NCBI GenBank assembly: GCA_949291945.1 | Contig: CASEXH010000006.1 | Span: 1 to 64,000 of the forward strand | Length of the DNA stretch: 64,000 nt | Source of the DNA: an uncultured Bacillota bacterium | GTDB taxonomy: Bacteria; Bacillota; Clostridia; Lachnospirales; Lachnospiraceae | Direction: 5' to 3' | In this document: in pieces, positions 34,740-43,552 of the stretch | How positions within the stretch are numbered: the first letter of the stretch is position 1 | Layout: every line of letters starts with the position of its first letter | Notes under the pieces: generated by a model | What the model was told of the DNA's origin: nothing | The model's input: only the letters and a program-made list of their open reading frames with translations | Database searches by the model: none | Program-made: the position numbers and the translations under genes

Positions 34740-35519
34740 TTACAATTCTATTTCAATTTCTTCAGATATTTTCACCGGACCGCCCAGAGTACAACGAAGG
34801 ATCTCTCCAGCCTTTTTATGAACTTCCGTACATATCTCTCCTCCCGGCTGACGCAAAGTGTAAGTAAAAATCCCATCCTTTTCCTCTCTGGATAAATAAA
34901 CTGCTGCTGCCATACTGCCGCTGGCACAACTGCTTTCCCATACAAGAGAATCTGTACTCTCTACATAAACGGCCGGGACCATTCTGTCATTCTCCAGGAA
35001 CATGAGCCCCCAGGCTCCACAGGGACAGGCTTCCCTGGCTTTTTCCAAGGCTGTTTCCACAAATTCCTTTTCTCTTGATTTTCCAGGCACGATCAGGTGG
35101 CAGATTCCGTCAAAGACTACCATACTGAAAACTTCTTCAGGTCCTGTCCTCAGCAATTCCATCCTTTTAGGAAGAGGCATATCGATCTGGCTGGTTCCTT
35201 CTCTTCTATCTGCAATTACTTTTAGCGGTCTGGGAGAACCGCTGACATCTACTTCCTGTTCCTGTCTTTCCTCCCCAGCCTGCTGGCACAAGAGGTATCC
35301 AAAGCTTCTGGACGCATTTCCGCAGAATTCCCCTCCCATCATTTCCATCCGAAAATCACCCTGGTCTGTTTTTTCTATAAAGCCTACCTGTTCTCCTTTC
35401 AGTTCTTCTCTGGCAAGAAGCTGTCGGGCAATAGCCGGATACTTTTCTCTTTCCACAGGGGTGGTCACAAAAACGGTAATATTCCCCGCCGGATCTGCCA
35501 CACGTACTTTTATCCTCAA
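34740..35519 (-). CDS. DapF/CntK-like amino acid epimerase
   Basis: Start set at TTG 35517-35519, preceded by GAGGAGG at 8-9 bases; an upstream in-frame start at 35618 lacks a site and adds low-complexity residues. The 259-residue protein has both catalytic-cysteine motifs of the diaminopimelate epimerase fold: GGEFCGNASR and WESSCASGSMAAA. It matches the staphylococcal histidine racemase CntK more than DapF in several places: an early PAGNITVFV, EQVGFIE and a late RQPGGEI. A free amino acid racemase role (possibly histidine) is inferred. No CntL/CntM-type metallophore genes are nearby. Confidence 0.75.
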   Translation of the reverse strand: MRIKVRVADPAGNITVFVTTPVEREKYPAIARQLLAREELKGEQVGFIEKTDQGDFRMEMMGGEFCGNASRSFGYLLCQQAGEERQEQEVDVSGSPRPLKVIADRREGTSQIDMPLPKRMELLRTGPEEVFSMVVFDGICHLIVPGKSREKEFVETALEKAREACPCGAWGLMFLENDRMVPAVYVESTDSLVWESSCASGSMAAAVYLSREEKDGIFTYTLRQPGGEICTEVHKKAGEILRCTLGGPVKISEEIEIEL

Positions 35520-35652
35520 TGGGTTTCCTCCTCTCCGGTTCCCCTGGCACCGGGGCTTTTTTAAATCTTCAGAAAAAATCTCTGATAATATCATATCATG
35601 AATTTTCCATATCGACAATTAGCATAAGCTATGATATATATTGTTATATGAC

Positions 35653-35703
35653 TATTCAGCCATAGAAGCGTTCGCTGCAAGATCTGAATTGTATGGCTGA
35701 ATA
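35653..35703 (+). promoter_or_regulatory. 12-bp inverted repeat upstream of the MATE gene
   Basis: TATTCAGCCATA (35653-35664) and TATGGCTGAATA (35692-35703) are perfect inverted copies separated by 27 bases that contain a small AGCG-TT-CGCT hairpin. ATTGTTATAT occurs on both sides (about 35639 and 35709). It lies 30 bases before the MATE start, so it is either an operator looping site or a leader stem controlling translation. Confidence 0.5.
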
Positions 35704-35733
35704 ATAACATTGTTATATAGGGGGAATTTTACT

Positions 35734-37092
35734 ATGCCAAAGAAAGACGCCTCCGTAAATCAGATTACGGAAGGGGTTATATGGAAACAGCTGCTGATCT
35801 TTTTCTTTCCCATTATGCTGGGGACACTTTTTCAGCAGCTTTATAATACGGCCGATGCCGTTGTTGTAGGCCGTTTCGTAGGGACAAAAGCCCTGGCTGC
35901 AGTAGGCGGATCCACCGGTCAGATCACCAATCTGATCGTCAATTTTTTCGTTGCCCTGGCCTCAGGCGCTACCGTTATAATCGCCCGGTACTACGGTGCA
36001 AAAAACAAGAAGGATCTCAACGATACGCTTCACACCGCTGCAGCCCTGTCCATTGTGGGCGGAATTCTTACCACAATAGTAGGAATAGCTCTGGCTCCGG
36101 TCCTTCTGGACATGATGAAAACCCCGGCAGATGTTATGCCGGATTCTGTTACCTATCTGCGGATTTATTTTGCAGGTATTATTTTTGTGTTTATTTATAA
36201 TGTGGGTTCTGCTATTTTACGGGCTGTAGGAGATTCTACCAGACCCCTGTACTTTCTTATTGTCTGCTGCTTTATCAACATCTTTCTGGATATACTTCTG
36301 GTGGTAGGCTTTAACATGGGAGTAGCAGGTGCAGCCATCGCTACCGTGGCCTCCCAGGTGGTCAGCGCCATTTTGATCATTCACGCCCTTATGAAATCTA
36401 CCGATATGTACCGCCTGGAGCCCAAGAAAATACGTTTCCACAAGTTCCTGCTGGTTTCCATTATCACCATCGGACTTCCAGCTGGCATTCAGTCTATTAT
36501 GTATAATATTTCCAATATTATCATCCAGACCTCTCTGAATGATCTGGGAACAGATACCATGGCCGCCTATACTGCTTTTGGAAAAATTGATGCCATCTAC
36601 TGGATGATTTCCGGTGCCTTTAGTGTGTCCATTATAACTTTCATTGGGCAAAACTACGGCGCAGGCAAATATGACCGTATGAAGAAGAGCGTCAAAGTCT
36701 GCCTGCTTCTGGACTTTATCGCTTCTCTGCTGGTCAGTGCCCTGATGCTGTTCCTGGGCCGGTATCTCCTTCAGCTGTTTACCGCAGATCCGGAGGTTAT
36801 ACGGATCGGTATGGAGATCATCCGGATCATTGCGCCGTCCTACGTGCTTTTCATTTTTATCGAGATCCTGTCCAGTGCCCTGAGGAGTATGGGCAATGTA
36901 CTGGTCCCCATGATCATGACCTGTACCGGCGTGTGTATCCTCCGGATCCTCTGGATCTTCCTGGCTGTTCCTCACTGGCCGGGAGTACAGTCTATCCTGA
37001 TGAGCTATCCCATTTCCTGGGGTCTTACGGCAATACTTTTCATTGTCTACTACTACTTTGATCAAAAAAATTTTTATAAGATCCATCAATAA
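35734..37092 (+). CDS. MATE family multidrug/metabolite exporter
   Basis: Start set at the ATG at 35734-35736, with AGGGGGA 8 bases upstream. The 452-residue protein has twelve predicted helices in two related halves, with the characteristic PIMLGTLFQQLYNTADAVVVG opening region and IGLPAGIQSIMYNISNIIIQ at the start of the second half. MATE pumps export drugs or metabolites by Na+ or H+ antiport. The GH20 gene follows after 14 bases. Confidence 0.94.
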   Translation: MPKKDASVNQITEGVIWKQLLIFFFPIMLGTLFQQLYNTADAVVVGRFVGTKALAAVGGSTGQITNLIVNFFVALASGATVIIARYYGAKNKKDLNDTLHTAAALSIVGGILTTIVGIALAPVLLDMMKTPADVMPDSVTYLRIYFAGIIFVFIYNVGSAILRAVGDSTRPLYFLIVCCFINIFLDILLVVGFNMGVAGAAIATVASQVVSAILIIHALMKSTDMYRLEPKKIRFHKFLLVSIITIGLPAGIQSIMYNISNIIIQTSLNDLGTDTMAAYTAFGKIDAIYWMISGAFSVSIITFIGQNYGAGKYDRMKKSVKVCLLLDFIASLLVSALMLFLGRYLLQLFTADPEVIRIGMEIIRIIAPSYVLFIFIEILSSALRSMGNVLVPMIMTCTGVCILRILWIFLAVPHWPGVQSILMSYPISWGLTAILFIVYYYFDQKNFYKIHQ

Positions 37093-37106
37093 GGAGAATC
37101 TGTATT

Positions 37107-39015
37107 ATGAATATTTCATTTCATGGAAACCAGGACCTGATCCGGTCCGTTGAGGAAGGGAGCCGCCTTCTTTTATCCGAAAAAAAAAATATACGGAAAG
37201 GATTCTATGACTTTCCACTTGGAATGGGGTTCGGAAAATGCCGGAAGTTCCATAGAAAAAAAGTCCGGCACCTGTACGATCCGCTTTCAGGAGCCGGCTC
37301 AATATTTCCGCCTTTTTAATTATGCCCTTCATCACGTGGAAGAGGATTTTTCGCTGAAAGAGAAGCCCTATTTTAATAAGCGAGGGTTTATGCTGGACTG
37401 TTCCAGAAATGCTGTGGCAACTCCTGAGAAAGTCAGGACCCTGGTACGCAGACTGGCCAGGATGGGCATGAACCAGCTCTTTCTCTATATGGAAGATACC
37501 TATGAAGTGCCGGACTATCCCTATTTCGGCACCTACAGAGGAAGGTATACCCGGGAAGAGCTCCGGGATCTGGACAAATACTGCGCTCTCTTCGGTATCG
37601 AGCTGATCCCCTGTGTACAGACTTTGGCCCATCTCCACAGTTTCCTTCGGTGGCATAATTCAGAAGCTCTCCGGGATACAGGAGACATCTTAAAAGTGGG
37701 GTCTGGAGAAGTATATACCTTTATCCTCAGCCTGTTAACCTCCCTGAAGTCCTGTTTTTCCACCTGCAACATCCATATCGGCATGGATGAAGCCCATATG
37801 CTGGGCCTTGGAAATTATCTGAGGGAAAACGGGTATGAAGAAAGTTCTGCAATCATCCGGAGGCATACGGATAAGGTACTGAAACTCTGCCGTGAAACCG
37901 GCTGGACTCCTATGATGTGGAGCGATATGTATATTACTGCAAACACCGGTGGAAGCTATTACGAGGTGAAGGCCGATACAGATACCTCCGACTGGGAAAA
38001 ACCTCCTAAGGAGCTGGGAATGGTATACTGGGATTATTACAATACCAGAAAAGATATCTACCACAATATGCTCCGGGTCCACAAAGCTCTATCAGACCGG
38101 GTAATCTTTGCCGGCGGAATCTGGAACTGGAACGGGATTTCACCCAATTATGGAAAAGCCTTCTGCTGCAGCCGCCTGGCCCTGTATGCCTGCCGCAGGG
38201 AAGGCATACAGGAAGTCTTTGCCACAGGCTGGATGGATAACGGCGCAGAAACGCCTATTGACGCCATTTATCCTGGACTGGCAGTGTTTTCCTTCCTTTG
38301 TTTCCATGAAGATCTTTATGAGAAAGAACTGAGCATCTATTTCCGTGACTGTATAGACGCAGAACTGGAGGACTTCCTTCTGCTGGATCTTCTGGATTCA
38401 TTGTTCAAAGGTTCTGGAAAGAACCTGACTGCAGACAATCCCTCTAAGTATCTGCTGTATCAGGATCCCATGCTGGGGCTCTTCGACTATCATCTGAAGG
38501 ATACAGACACAGAGGCTTATTATAAGACACTGGCAGATAAGCTGAAAGTTCTGGCAGAAACCCCTGGAGAATATCAGGAATTTTTCAGATTCTATTATTA
38601 CCTGGCTCTGGTTCTTTCTCAAAAGGCAGGTCTGGGGATCCGGATAAAAGCTGCTTATGATTCCCGGGACTTATCCACATTAAAAGAAATTTGCGAAAAA
38701 GTTATCCCCAATCTTCTCCAGAATCTGGGGAGTATGCATACTTCCAGGGAAAGTCTCTGGTTCGCAGACTCCAAGCCTTTTGGCTACGAGCTGCTGGATA
38801 TCCGTCTGGGAGGGATAAAAACCCGTCTGGAAAGCTGTTGCAGAAGACTCCAAAGCTTTCTGGAGGGCAGGACTGAAAAATTGGAAGAGCTGGAACAGAA
38901 ACGTCTTCCTTACTGGGAGCTGGAGGAAACAAATCCTCAGGATTCCAAAGCTGAGTTAAGAGAAAATCTCTGGGATAAGATCATCAGCGGCTGTGACCTG
39001 GTGGATACTGTGTAA
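37107..39015 (+). CDS. GH20 beta-N-acetylhexosaminidase, frameshifted at an A10 tract
   Basis: Translation starts at ATG 37107-37109 (AAGGAG upstream) as MNISFHGNQDLIRSVEEGSR. The frame reaches a run of ten A residues (37180-37189), after which homology continues in the +1 frame (YGKDSMTFHLEW onward) to 39015; removing one A restores one protein of about 635 residues. The downstream part has the GH20 catalytic barrel: KRGFMLDCSRN, a long TIM barrel and the Asp-Glu catalytic pair in HIGMDEAH. It has no signal peptide, so cytoplasmic cleavage of GlcNAc or GalNAc glycosides is expected. Either the homopolymer is miscalled, or expression varies by slippage. Confidence 0.85.
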
Positions 39016-39028
39016 AAAAGAAAACCGG

Positions 39029-39050
39029 CTCCTTTGAAGGAACCGATCCA
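39029..39050 (-). terminator. Terminator downstream of spmA
   Basis: Minus-strand CGGTTCCTT / AAGGAGCCG stem (one mismatch) followed by GTTTTCTTTTTT. A second stem, AGAGGAGCCG / CGGCCCCTCT, lies at about 39090-39118, right at the end of spmA. Together they close spmA against the converging GH20 gene. Confidence 0.6.
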
Positions 39051-39117
39051 TAAAGTTATCACTCCTATTCTTTTTCGAAGAGAGACTACAGAGGGGCCGC
39101 TGTAACGGCTCCTCTAT

Positions 39118-39732
39118 CTATTTCTCCTTTCTGTCCATGATCTTGCAGAACACCACTGCCACTCCCGTACTCACCGCCGTGGCCACAATGGCCGGCCCTA
39201 CGATGGCCGTGGGATTTACACTGCCGTACTGGCTCCGGTAGGCAATGATATTTACCGGAATCAGCTGTATAGAAGAAATATTGATAATAAGAAAGGTACA
39301 CATTTCATTTCCTGCGATTTCCCTTCCTCTGGCCTTTCCAGACGCTTTTCCCCCTCTTCTGTCTTCCTCCAGTTTTCCCAGTTCCTCCATAGCTTTCAGG
39401 CCGAAAGGAGTGGCCGCCCAGCCAAGGCCCAGAAAATTTGCGATCATATTGGCGGATATGTATTCAAGAGATCTGTGTTCTTTCGGTATCTGAGGAAATA
39501 AAAAATGAAGCAGCGGTCTCATTGCATTGGTAAGACGATCCACCAGGCCGGAGGCTCTGGCGATCTCCATCAATCCCACCCACATGGCCACAATCCCTGC
39601 CATGGTAATGCAAAGAGATACTGCCTCTTCCGCTGAGGAAAGGGCAGCCTCCGTCACTTCATTCATATTTCCTGTAATCCCTCCATATAGGATCCCCACC
39701 AGAAGCATGCCGCCCCAGAGATAATTCAGCAT
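39118..39732 (-). CDS. spmA: Spore maturation protein A
   Basis: A 204-residue membrane protein of the nucleoside-recognition (Gate) fold: N-terminal MLNYLWGGMLLVGILYG, a central MAGIVAMWVGLMEIARASG span and the conserved NMIANFLGLGWAATPFGLKA. SpmA with SpmB is needed for spore core dehydration and heat resistance. SpmB usually lies immediately downstream, but here only about 100 bases separate spmA from the converging GH20 gene, so spmB is absent from this locus. Confidence 0.93.
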   Translation of the reverse strand: MLNYLWGGMLLVGILYGGITGNMNEVTEAALSSAEEAVSLCITMAGIVAMWVGLMEIARASGLVDRLTNAMRPLLHFLFPQIPKEHRSLEYISANMIANFLGLGWAATPFGLKAMEELGKLEEDRRGGKASGKARGREIAGNEMCTFLIINISSIQLIPVNIIAYRSQYGSVNPTAIVGPAIVATAVSTGVAVVFCKIMDRKEK

Positions 39733-39799
39733 AGGAAGCTCCCAATTTTTTTCTCAATTAACTATATGAAGGATTTTCTGATATTATTTAATTCTTTTC

Positions 39800-40489
39800 T
39801 TATTTAATTTCCATGATTGCTTTAATGCACTCATTACAGTTCTTATTCTTATCTACATTGTAAATGTGGCATACAACATCTCTCCCCTTTTCCAGTAATG
39901 CTGTTACTCCTGCACTGTAGTATCTTGGAACATAGCCAAAAACTGTTCCATCCTCACTCAGCATTTGCACAGCATTGCTGTCATGCACATTATTTTTTTC
40001 CTGTTTTAAATATACCTGGTCACCTCTGGTAATTTCTTCCGCTTTGTCACAGTTTTCACCACTACAGTTCAGATAATGCCGAACTCCTGCCACATAAAAA
40101 ATACGTTTTACAGCTTGGTCAGTGTCCAAGATTGGGTCTATAAATTCCAGGCTATCAATAGGCAGCCTGGCTCCACTTCTCTTCAGCAACATATACTCAT
40201 CATATTCTTCCAGATCATATTTATCTAAAATCATCTTAATATCTTTTCTCTTTCTGTCTGGCAAACGACTTGCAAAAATAGGGAACAGATTCTCGCTCTT
40301 ATATACTCTATTTAAATCTTGAAAGCACAATAAAGGCATAAATCCGTCATCTATCGCAGACTTTACCTCTAAACAGTATTGAAATTCATACTGTCCATTT
40401 TTTGTTAACTGTCCTACAATATACTGTTTCCTGGACTCTTCTGATTTCCAAATCAAATAAAGATAGTCTTTACCGTCTTTGATCGACAT
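39800..40489 (-). CDS. HipA-N-like domain fused to a HIRAN domain
   Basis: The 229-residue protein has two parts. Residues 1-120 resemble the HipA N-terminal (HipS-like) domain: QYIVGQLTKNGQYEFQY, PLLCFQDLNRVYKSENLFP, RLPDRKRKDI and LKRSGARLPIDS. Residues about 130-220 form a HIRAN domain: FYVAGVRHY, GDQVYLKQEKNNVHDSNAVQ and GYVPRYYS. HIRAN domains bind 3' DNA ends in HLTF/Rad5 proteins and occur alone in bacteria. It starts 2 bases after the stop of the kinase gene, so the two are co-translated. The split resembles HipBST, but with HIRAN added and no HipB-type antitoxin recognised. Confidence 0.75.
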   Translation of the reverse strand: MSIKDGKDYLYLIWKSEESRKQYIVGQLTKNGQYEFQYCLEVKSAIDDGFMPLLCFQDLNRVYKSENLFPIFASRLPDRKRKDIKMILDKYDLEEYDEYMLLKRSGARLPIDSLEFIDPILDTDQAVKRIFYVAGVRHYLNCSGENCDKAEEITRGDQVYLKQEKNNVHDSNAVQMLSEDGTVFGYVPRYYSAGVTALLEKGRDVVCHIYNVDKNKNCNECIKAIMEIK

Positions 40490-40491
40490 TT

Positions 40492-41364
40492 TTACACCTC
40501 TTTTTTGTAAACATTTTTTAACAGTTCAACTTTTGCTAAAATATATTTTTTTATTAAGGCTCTCTTTTCTTCTGACAGAGATTCCTTATATTTATCTAGT
40601 ATTCTGCAAACGGCTTCTTCGGATATACGCTCTTCCATCGTTTTTACAATGTCTTTGGTTTCCCTATAATATTGTTTTTTAAGAAATTTCAGCATTTCCA
40701 AATGGGTCGGAGCTTTTTTATCATGGCCAGTAATCCGAATAATAGATCTTGATTTTGTATCAACAAGAGATTTCCATAAAAGCATATCCTTCCCCAAATA
40801 CTGTTTAATTCTATCTTCCTTGACATAAGCGCAAAGTGAAGAACTGTTATCGTAGAGAGGGCTCAGGCTAAGTTTTCCATTTTCCAATATCAGAGCCCAG
40901 TTACTTTGATGTCTGTCTGTATTACCAATTAAAAAATCAAAAACCAGCAGAGGAAGAAAACTGTCAAATAATTCCAAAGGTTCCAATACCTTTCGTATCA
41001 TCTCTAAAGAGTATTTTTCACCTGTTTCTACATCTATGAGTCTCTCAGCGTCAAAATTATAAATTGCACTAATACAATAAATTCCTTCAATAAGTATAGC
41101 ACCTTCACGGTCTACAATATTATAGCTCATGGAACCTTCCCGTCCCTGATATGTGCCTAACTCAAATTTTGCGCATGGTATATCTAATAATTTTGCCAGT
41201 TCATACGCAATACATTCTGATACATGATCTGTAGTATATATGTCTTTTTTAAATTTGAAAAGGCCGATTTGATCTGTATCTGGATTTAACAGCCATATTT
41301 TTTCGCTTCGTCCACTTCCTTCTGATGCTCCATCATATTTTTCCCAAAAAGAAAAGTCTTTCAT
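40492..41364 (-). CDS. HipA-like Ser/Thr kinase (toxin or signalling kinase)
   Basis: The 290-residue protein matches the C-terminal kinase core of HipA/CtkA-like proteins. The catalytic loop is FLIGNTDRHQSNW (DxHxxN type), and the metal-binding DFG equivalent is SPLYDNSSSL, the classic HipA DNS form. An N-terminal GLFKFKK lysine strand binds ATP. HipA phosphorylates glutamyl-tRNA synthetase and HipT tryptophanyl-tRNA synthetase; the target here is unknown. The HipA N-terminal domain is missing from this protein and appears instead in the next gene, so the two probably form one complex. AT-rich relative to its neighbours, which suggests horizontal gain. Confidence 0.85.
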   Translation of the reverse strand: MKDFSFWEKYDGASEGSGRSEKIWLLNPDTDQIGLFKFKKDIYTTDHVSECIAYELAKLLDIPCAKFELGTYQGREGSMSYNIVDREGAILIEGIYCISAIYNFDAERLIDVETGEKYSLEMIRKVLEPLELFDSFLPLLVFDFLIGNTDRHQSNWALILENGKLSLSPLYDNSSSLCAYVKEDRIKQYLGKDMLLWKSLVDTKSRSIIRITGHDKKAPTHLEMLKFLKKQYYRETKDIVKTMEERISEEAVCRILDKYKESLSEEKRALIKKYILAKVELLKNVYKKEV

Positions 41365-41427
41365 TTCTCTCTTTCCTTTCTGATAGCATTTTACATACCG
41401 TTCTGGTAAAATGTCATTAGAAACTTT

Positions 41428-42675
41428 CTATTCTTCCACAGCCTCGCCGCTCACGGTCTCAGTCTGTGTCTTCTCATCCTGATTTTTATCGAGAGAGGAC
41501 TGAATCTGGGCCGCTTCTGTACCGTACTGCTCTGCCATGTTTTGGGAATACTCCTCTAACCGGGAAATGATTGCTTCTCCTGTATCTCCTTCCACAGGCA
41601 CCGGCTGATAGTCATTGATCCCCTGCTCCCAGGAAGAAGACACCTTTACCGGAATAACATTCGTCACATTATCTTCGATCAGTTCTCCATCCTCCAAAGT
41701 AAAGGTCTGCTGGAAAATCATGGAATCCATATCACTTGGAGAGGAATTTCCCCCAAAGCAAAAATTAGCCAGGCTGTAGACAATATTTTTCCCTTTATAG
41801 GTCTCAATCCCCTGAAGCACATGGGGATGATGTCCCAGTACCAGATCTGCTCCATGGTCAATAGCCGAATGGGCCAGATCCACCTGGATTTCATTTGGAA
41901 TATTTGCCCGCTCGATTCCCCAGTGGAAGCTGGCAATGATGATCTGAGCACCCTGTTCCTGAAGACTCTGGATATTTTCGATCATGTCCTCCTCACAGTC
42001 CTCATGGACATCCAGCTCATAGGTTCCAAGAAGTCCTACCTTAACCCCTTTTACGTCCACAATAGCCGTTCTGTCATAACCGAATGTAGAGATTCCCACA
42101 TCCTCCAGAGCCTGAATAGTATCGGTATAGCTTTTTTCCCCGTAGTCATAGCTGTGATTGTTAGCCAGATTGGCAGCTTCTACTGAGCCCTCTGTCAGGA
42201 TCTGAGCATATTCTTCATCTCCCTTAAAAGCATAGATTTCATTTTCCTTTCTGGCTGTTTCCTGAGTCAGTGTCCCTTCCATATTGACAATAGTCAGATC
42301 ATCCTGGGAAAATATAGGCTCTACCTTCTGAAAGAAATATCCCGGGTCCTGTTCTTCCTCATATTTCGCCGGAAGGCTGGTAGGATAATAAAAATATTCA
42401 TCGGTACCCAGAGTACAGTCTCCGGCAGCGCTGATAGTAAGGCTGACCTTCTCCGGTTCTTTTTCCTGAGCCTCCTGGGCCTGCTCCTGTTTTTCTTCCT
42501 TCTGCTTTTCCGCTGCGCCTCCGGCTATTCCACGCACTGCCAGCACCAGTATCAGCAGAAGCAGGATTCCCCCTGCTCCTCCTCCCAGGATCATTTTCTG
42601 CCTGCGGACCTGGCGGCGGCGCAGTTCTGCTTTTCTTGCTCGTTCCCTCTGTCTTTTTCTTCTGTTCTCCTCCAT
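41428..42675 (-). CDS. CapA-family metallophosphatase-fold protein
   Basis: The 415-residue protein is anchored by a highly basic N-terminus (RRKRQRERARK) and one helix at about 29-52, followed by an acidic linker. The extracellular CapA/PGA_cap domain (about 80-370) has AGDCTLGTDEYF, NMEGTLT, NLANNHSYDYG, FHWGIE and LGHHPHVLQGIE, the metal-binding pattern of this calcineurin-like fold. CapA proteins take part in poly-gamma-glutamate capsule synthesis; lone homologues may act in envelope hydrolysis. No capB/capC is nearby. A glutamine- and glutamate-rich C-terminus ends the protein. Confidence 0.92.
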   Translation of the reverse strand: MEENRRKRQRERARKAELRRRQVRRQKMILGGGAGGILLLLILVLAVRGIAGGAAEKQKEEKQEQAQEAQEKEPEKVSLTISAAGDCTLGTDEYFYYPTSLPAKYEEEQDPGYFFQKVEPIFSQDDLTIVNMEGTLTQETARKENEIYAFKGDEEYAQILTEGSVEAANLANNHSYDYGEKSYTDTIQALEDVGISTFGYDRTAIVDVKGVKVGLLGTYELDVHEDCEEDMIENIQSLQEQGAQIIIASFHWGIERANIPNEIQVDLAHSAIDHGADLVLGHHPHVLQGIETYKGKNIVYSLANFCFGGNSSPSDMDSMIFQQTFTLEDGELIEDNVTNVIPVKVSSSWEQGINDYQPVPVEGDTGEAIISRLEEYSQNMAEQYGTEAAQIQSSLDKNQDEKTQTETVSGEAVEE

Positions 42676-42706
42676 AATTTATCTCCCGTACTTATTCACA
42701 CCGGAT

Positions 42707-43552
42707 TCAGGACTTCTGAAGCAGAATCTGATAAATGTCCCGCTTGCTCACGCCACGGTCCTTTGCCACCTGCTTCATGGCCTCCTTTTTCTCCATGCCC
42801 TGGCCCAGATACAGCTCCATGTGTTCTGCCACAGACATGTCCTCCCATTTTTTTCTCTCTTCCTCAAAAATCTCATCTCTGGACTTTCCTTCAAGGACCA
42901 GCACACATTCCCCTTTCGGAGGGTTCTCCTGGTACCATTTCCAGGCTTCCTCCAAGGTGCCCTTAAAGACGGTTTCGTGTTTTTTGGTCAGTTCTCTGCA
43001 GACTGCGATCTTCCGGTCTCCCAACTCATGAAAAAGCTCTTCCAGTGTCTTTACCAGACGATGAGGAGCTTCATAAAGGATCAGTGTCCTGGTATCTGTC
43101 TTCATCTCCTCCAGGATTGCCCTCCTCTCCTTTTTATCCTGAGGCAGAAAAGCCTCGAAAGAAAACCGCCGGGCAGGCAGTCCGGACATGGTAAGGGCCG
43201 TGATACAGGCTGCCGGTCCGGGAACAGAAGTCACCGGTATTCCCGTTTCCCAACACATAGCCACCAGCTCTTCTCCCGGATCTGAAATCCCCGGAGTTCC
43301 CGCATCAGTGATCAGGGCTACCTGTTTTCCTTCTTCCATCTGCGTTATCAGCCATCTTCCCTTATCATATTTATTGTATTCATGATAGCTGGTCATAGGG
43401 GTCTTTATTTCAAAATGATTCAGAAGTTTTCTGCTGTTCCTGGTATCCTCCGCTGCGATCAGATCTGCTTCCTTCAGCACCCGCAGCACCCGGAAGGTAA
43501 TATCCTCCAGATTGCCGATAGGGGTTGCACATAAATACAGCTGTCCCTTCAT
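42707..43552 (-). CDS. rsmI: 16S rRNA 2'-O-ribose C1402 methyltransferase
   Basis: Start set at the ATG at 43550-43552 (GGAG 8 bases upstream), which overlaps the trmN6 stop as ATGA. The 281-residue SAM-dependent enzyme has LYLCATPIGNLEDIT, AEDTRNSRKLL, DAGTPGISDPG and VPGPAACITALTMSGL, all diagnostic of RsmI in the tetrapyrrole-methylase fold. It methylates C1402 in the ribosomal decoding centre. It is the last gene of the holB-ricT-trmN6-rsmI block, an order conserved in Firmicutes. Confidence 0.97.
   Translation of the reverse strand: MKGQLYLCATPIGNLEDITFRVLRVLKEADLIAAEDTRNSRKLLNHFEIKTPMTSYHEYNKYDKGRWLITQMEEGKQVALITDAGTPGISDPGEELVAMCWETGIPVTSVPGPAACITALTMSGLPARRFSFEAFLPQDKKERRAILEEMKTDTRTLILYEAPHRLVKTLEELFHELGDRKIAVCRELTKKHETVFKGTLEEAWKWYQENPPKGECVLVLEGKSRDEIFEEERKKWEDMSVAEHMELYLGQGMEKKEAMKQVAKDRGVSKRDIYQILLQKS

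Noticed and set aside
35520..35618. N-terminal extension of the epimerase
   Set aside because: The extra residues are not similar to the family, and the ribosome site lies directly before the TTG at 35517-35519.
39086..39301. Possible small protein overlapping the end of spmA
   Set aside because: It is an alternative frame of spmA with no ribosome site and no family features.
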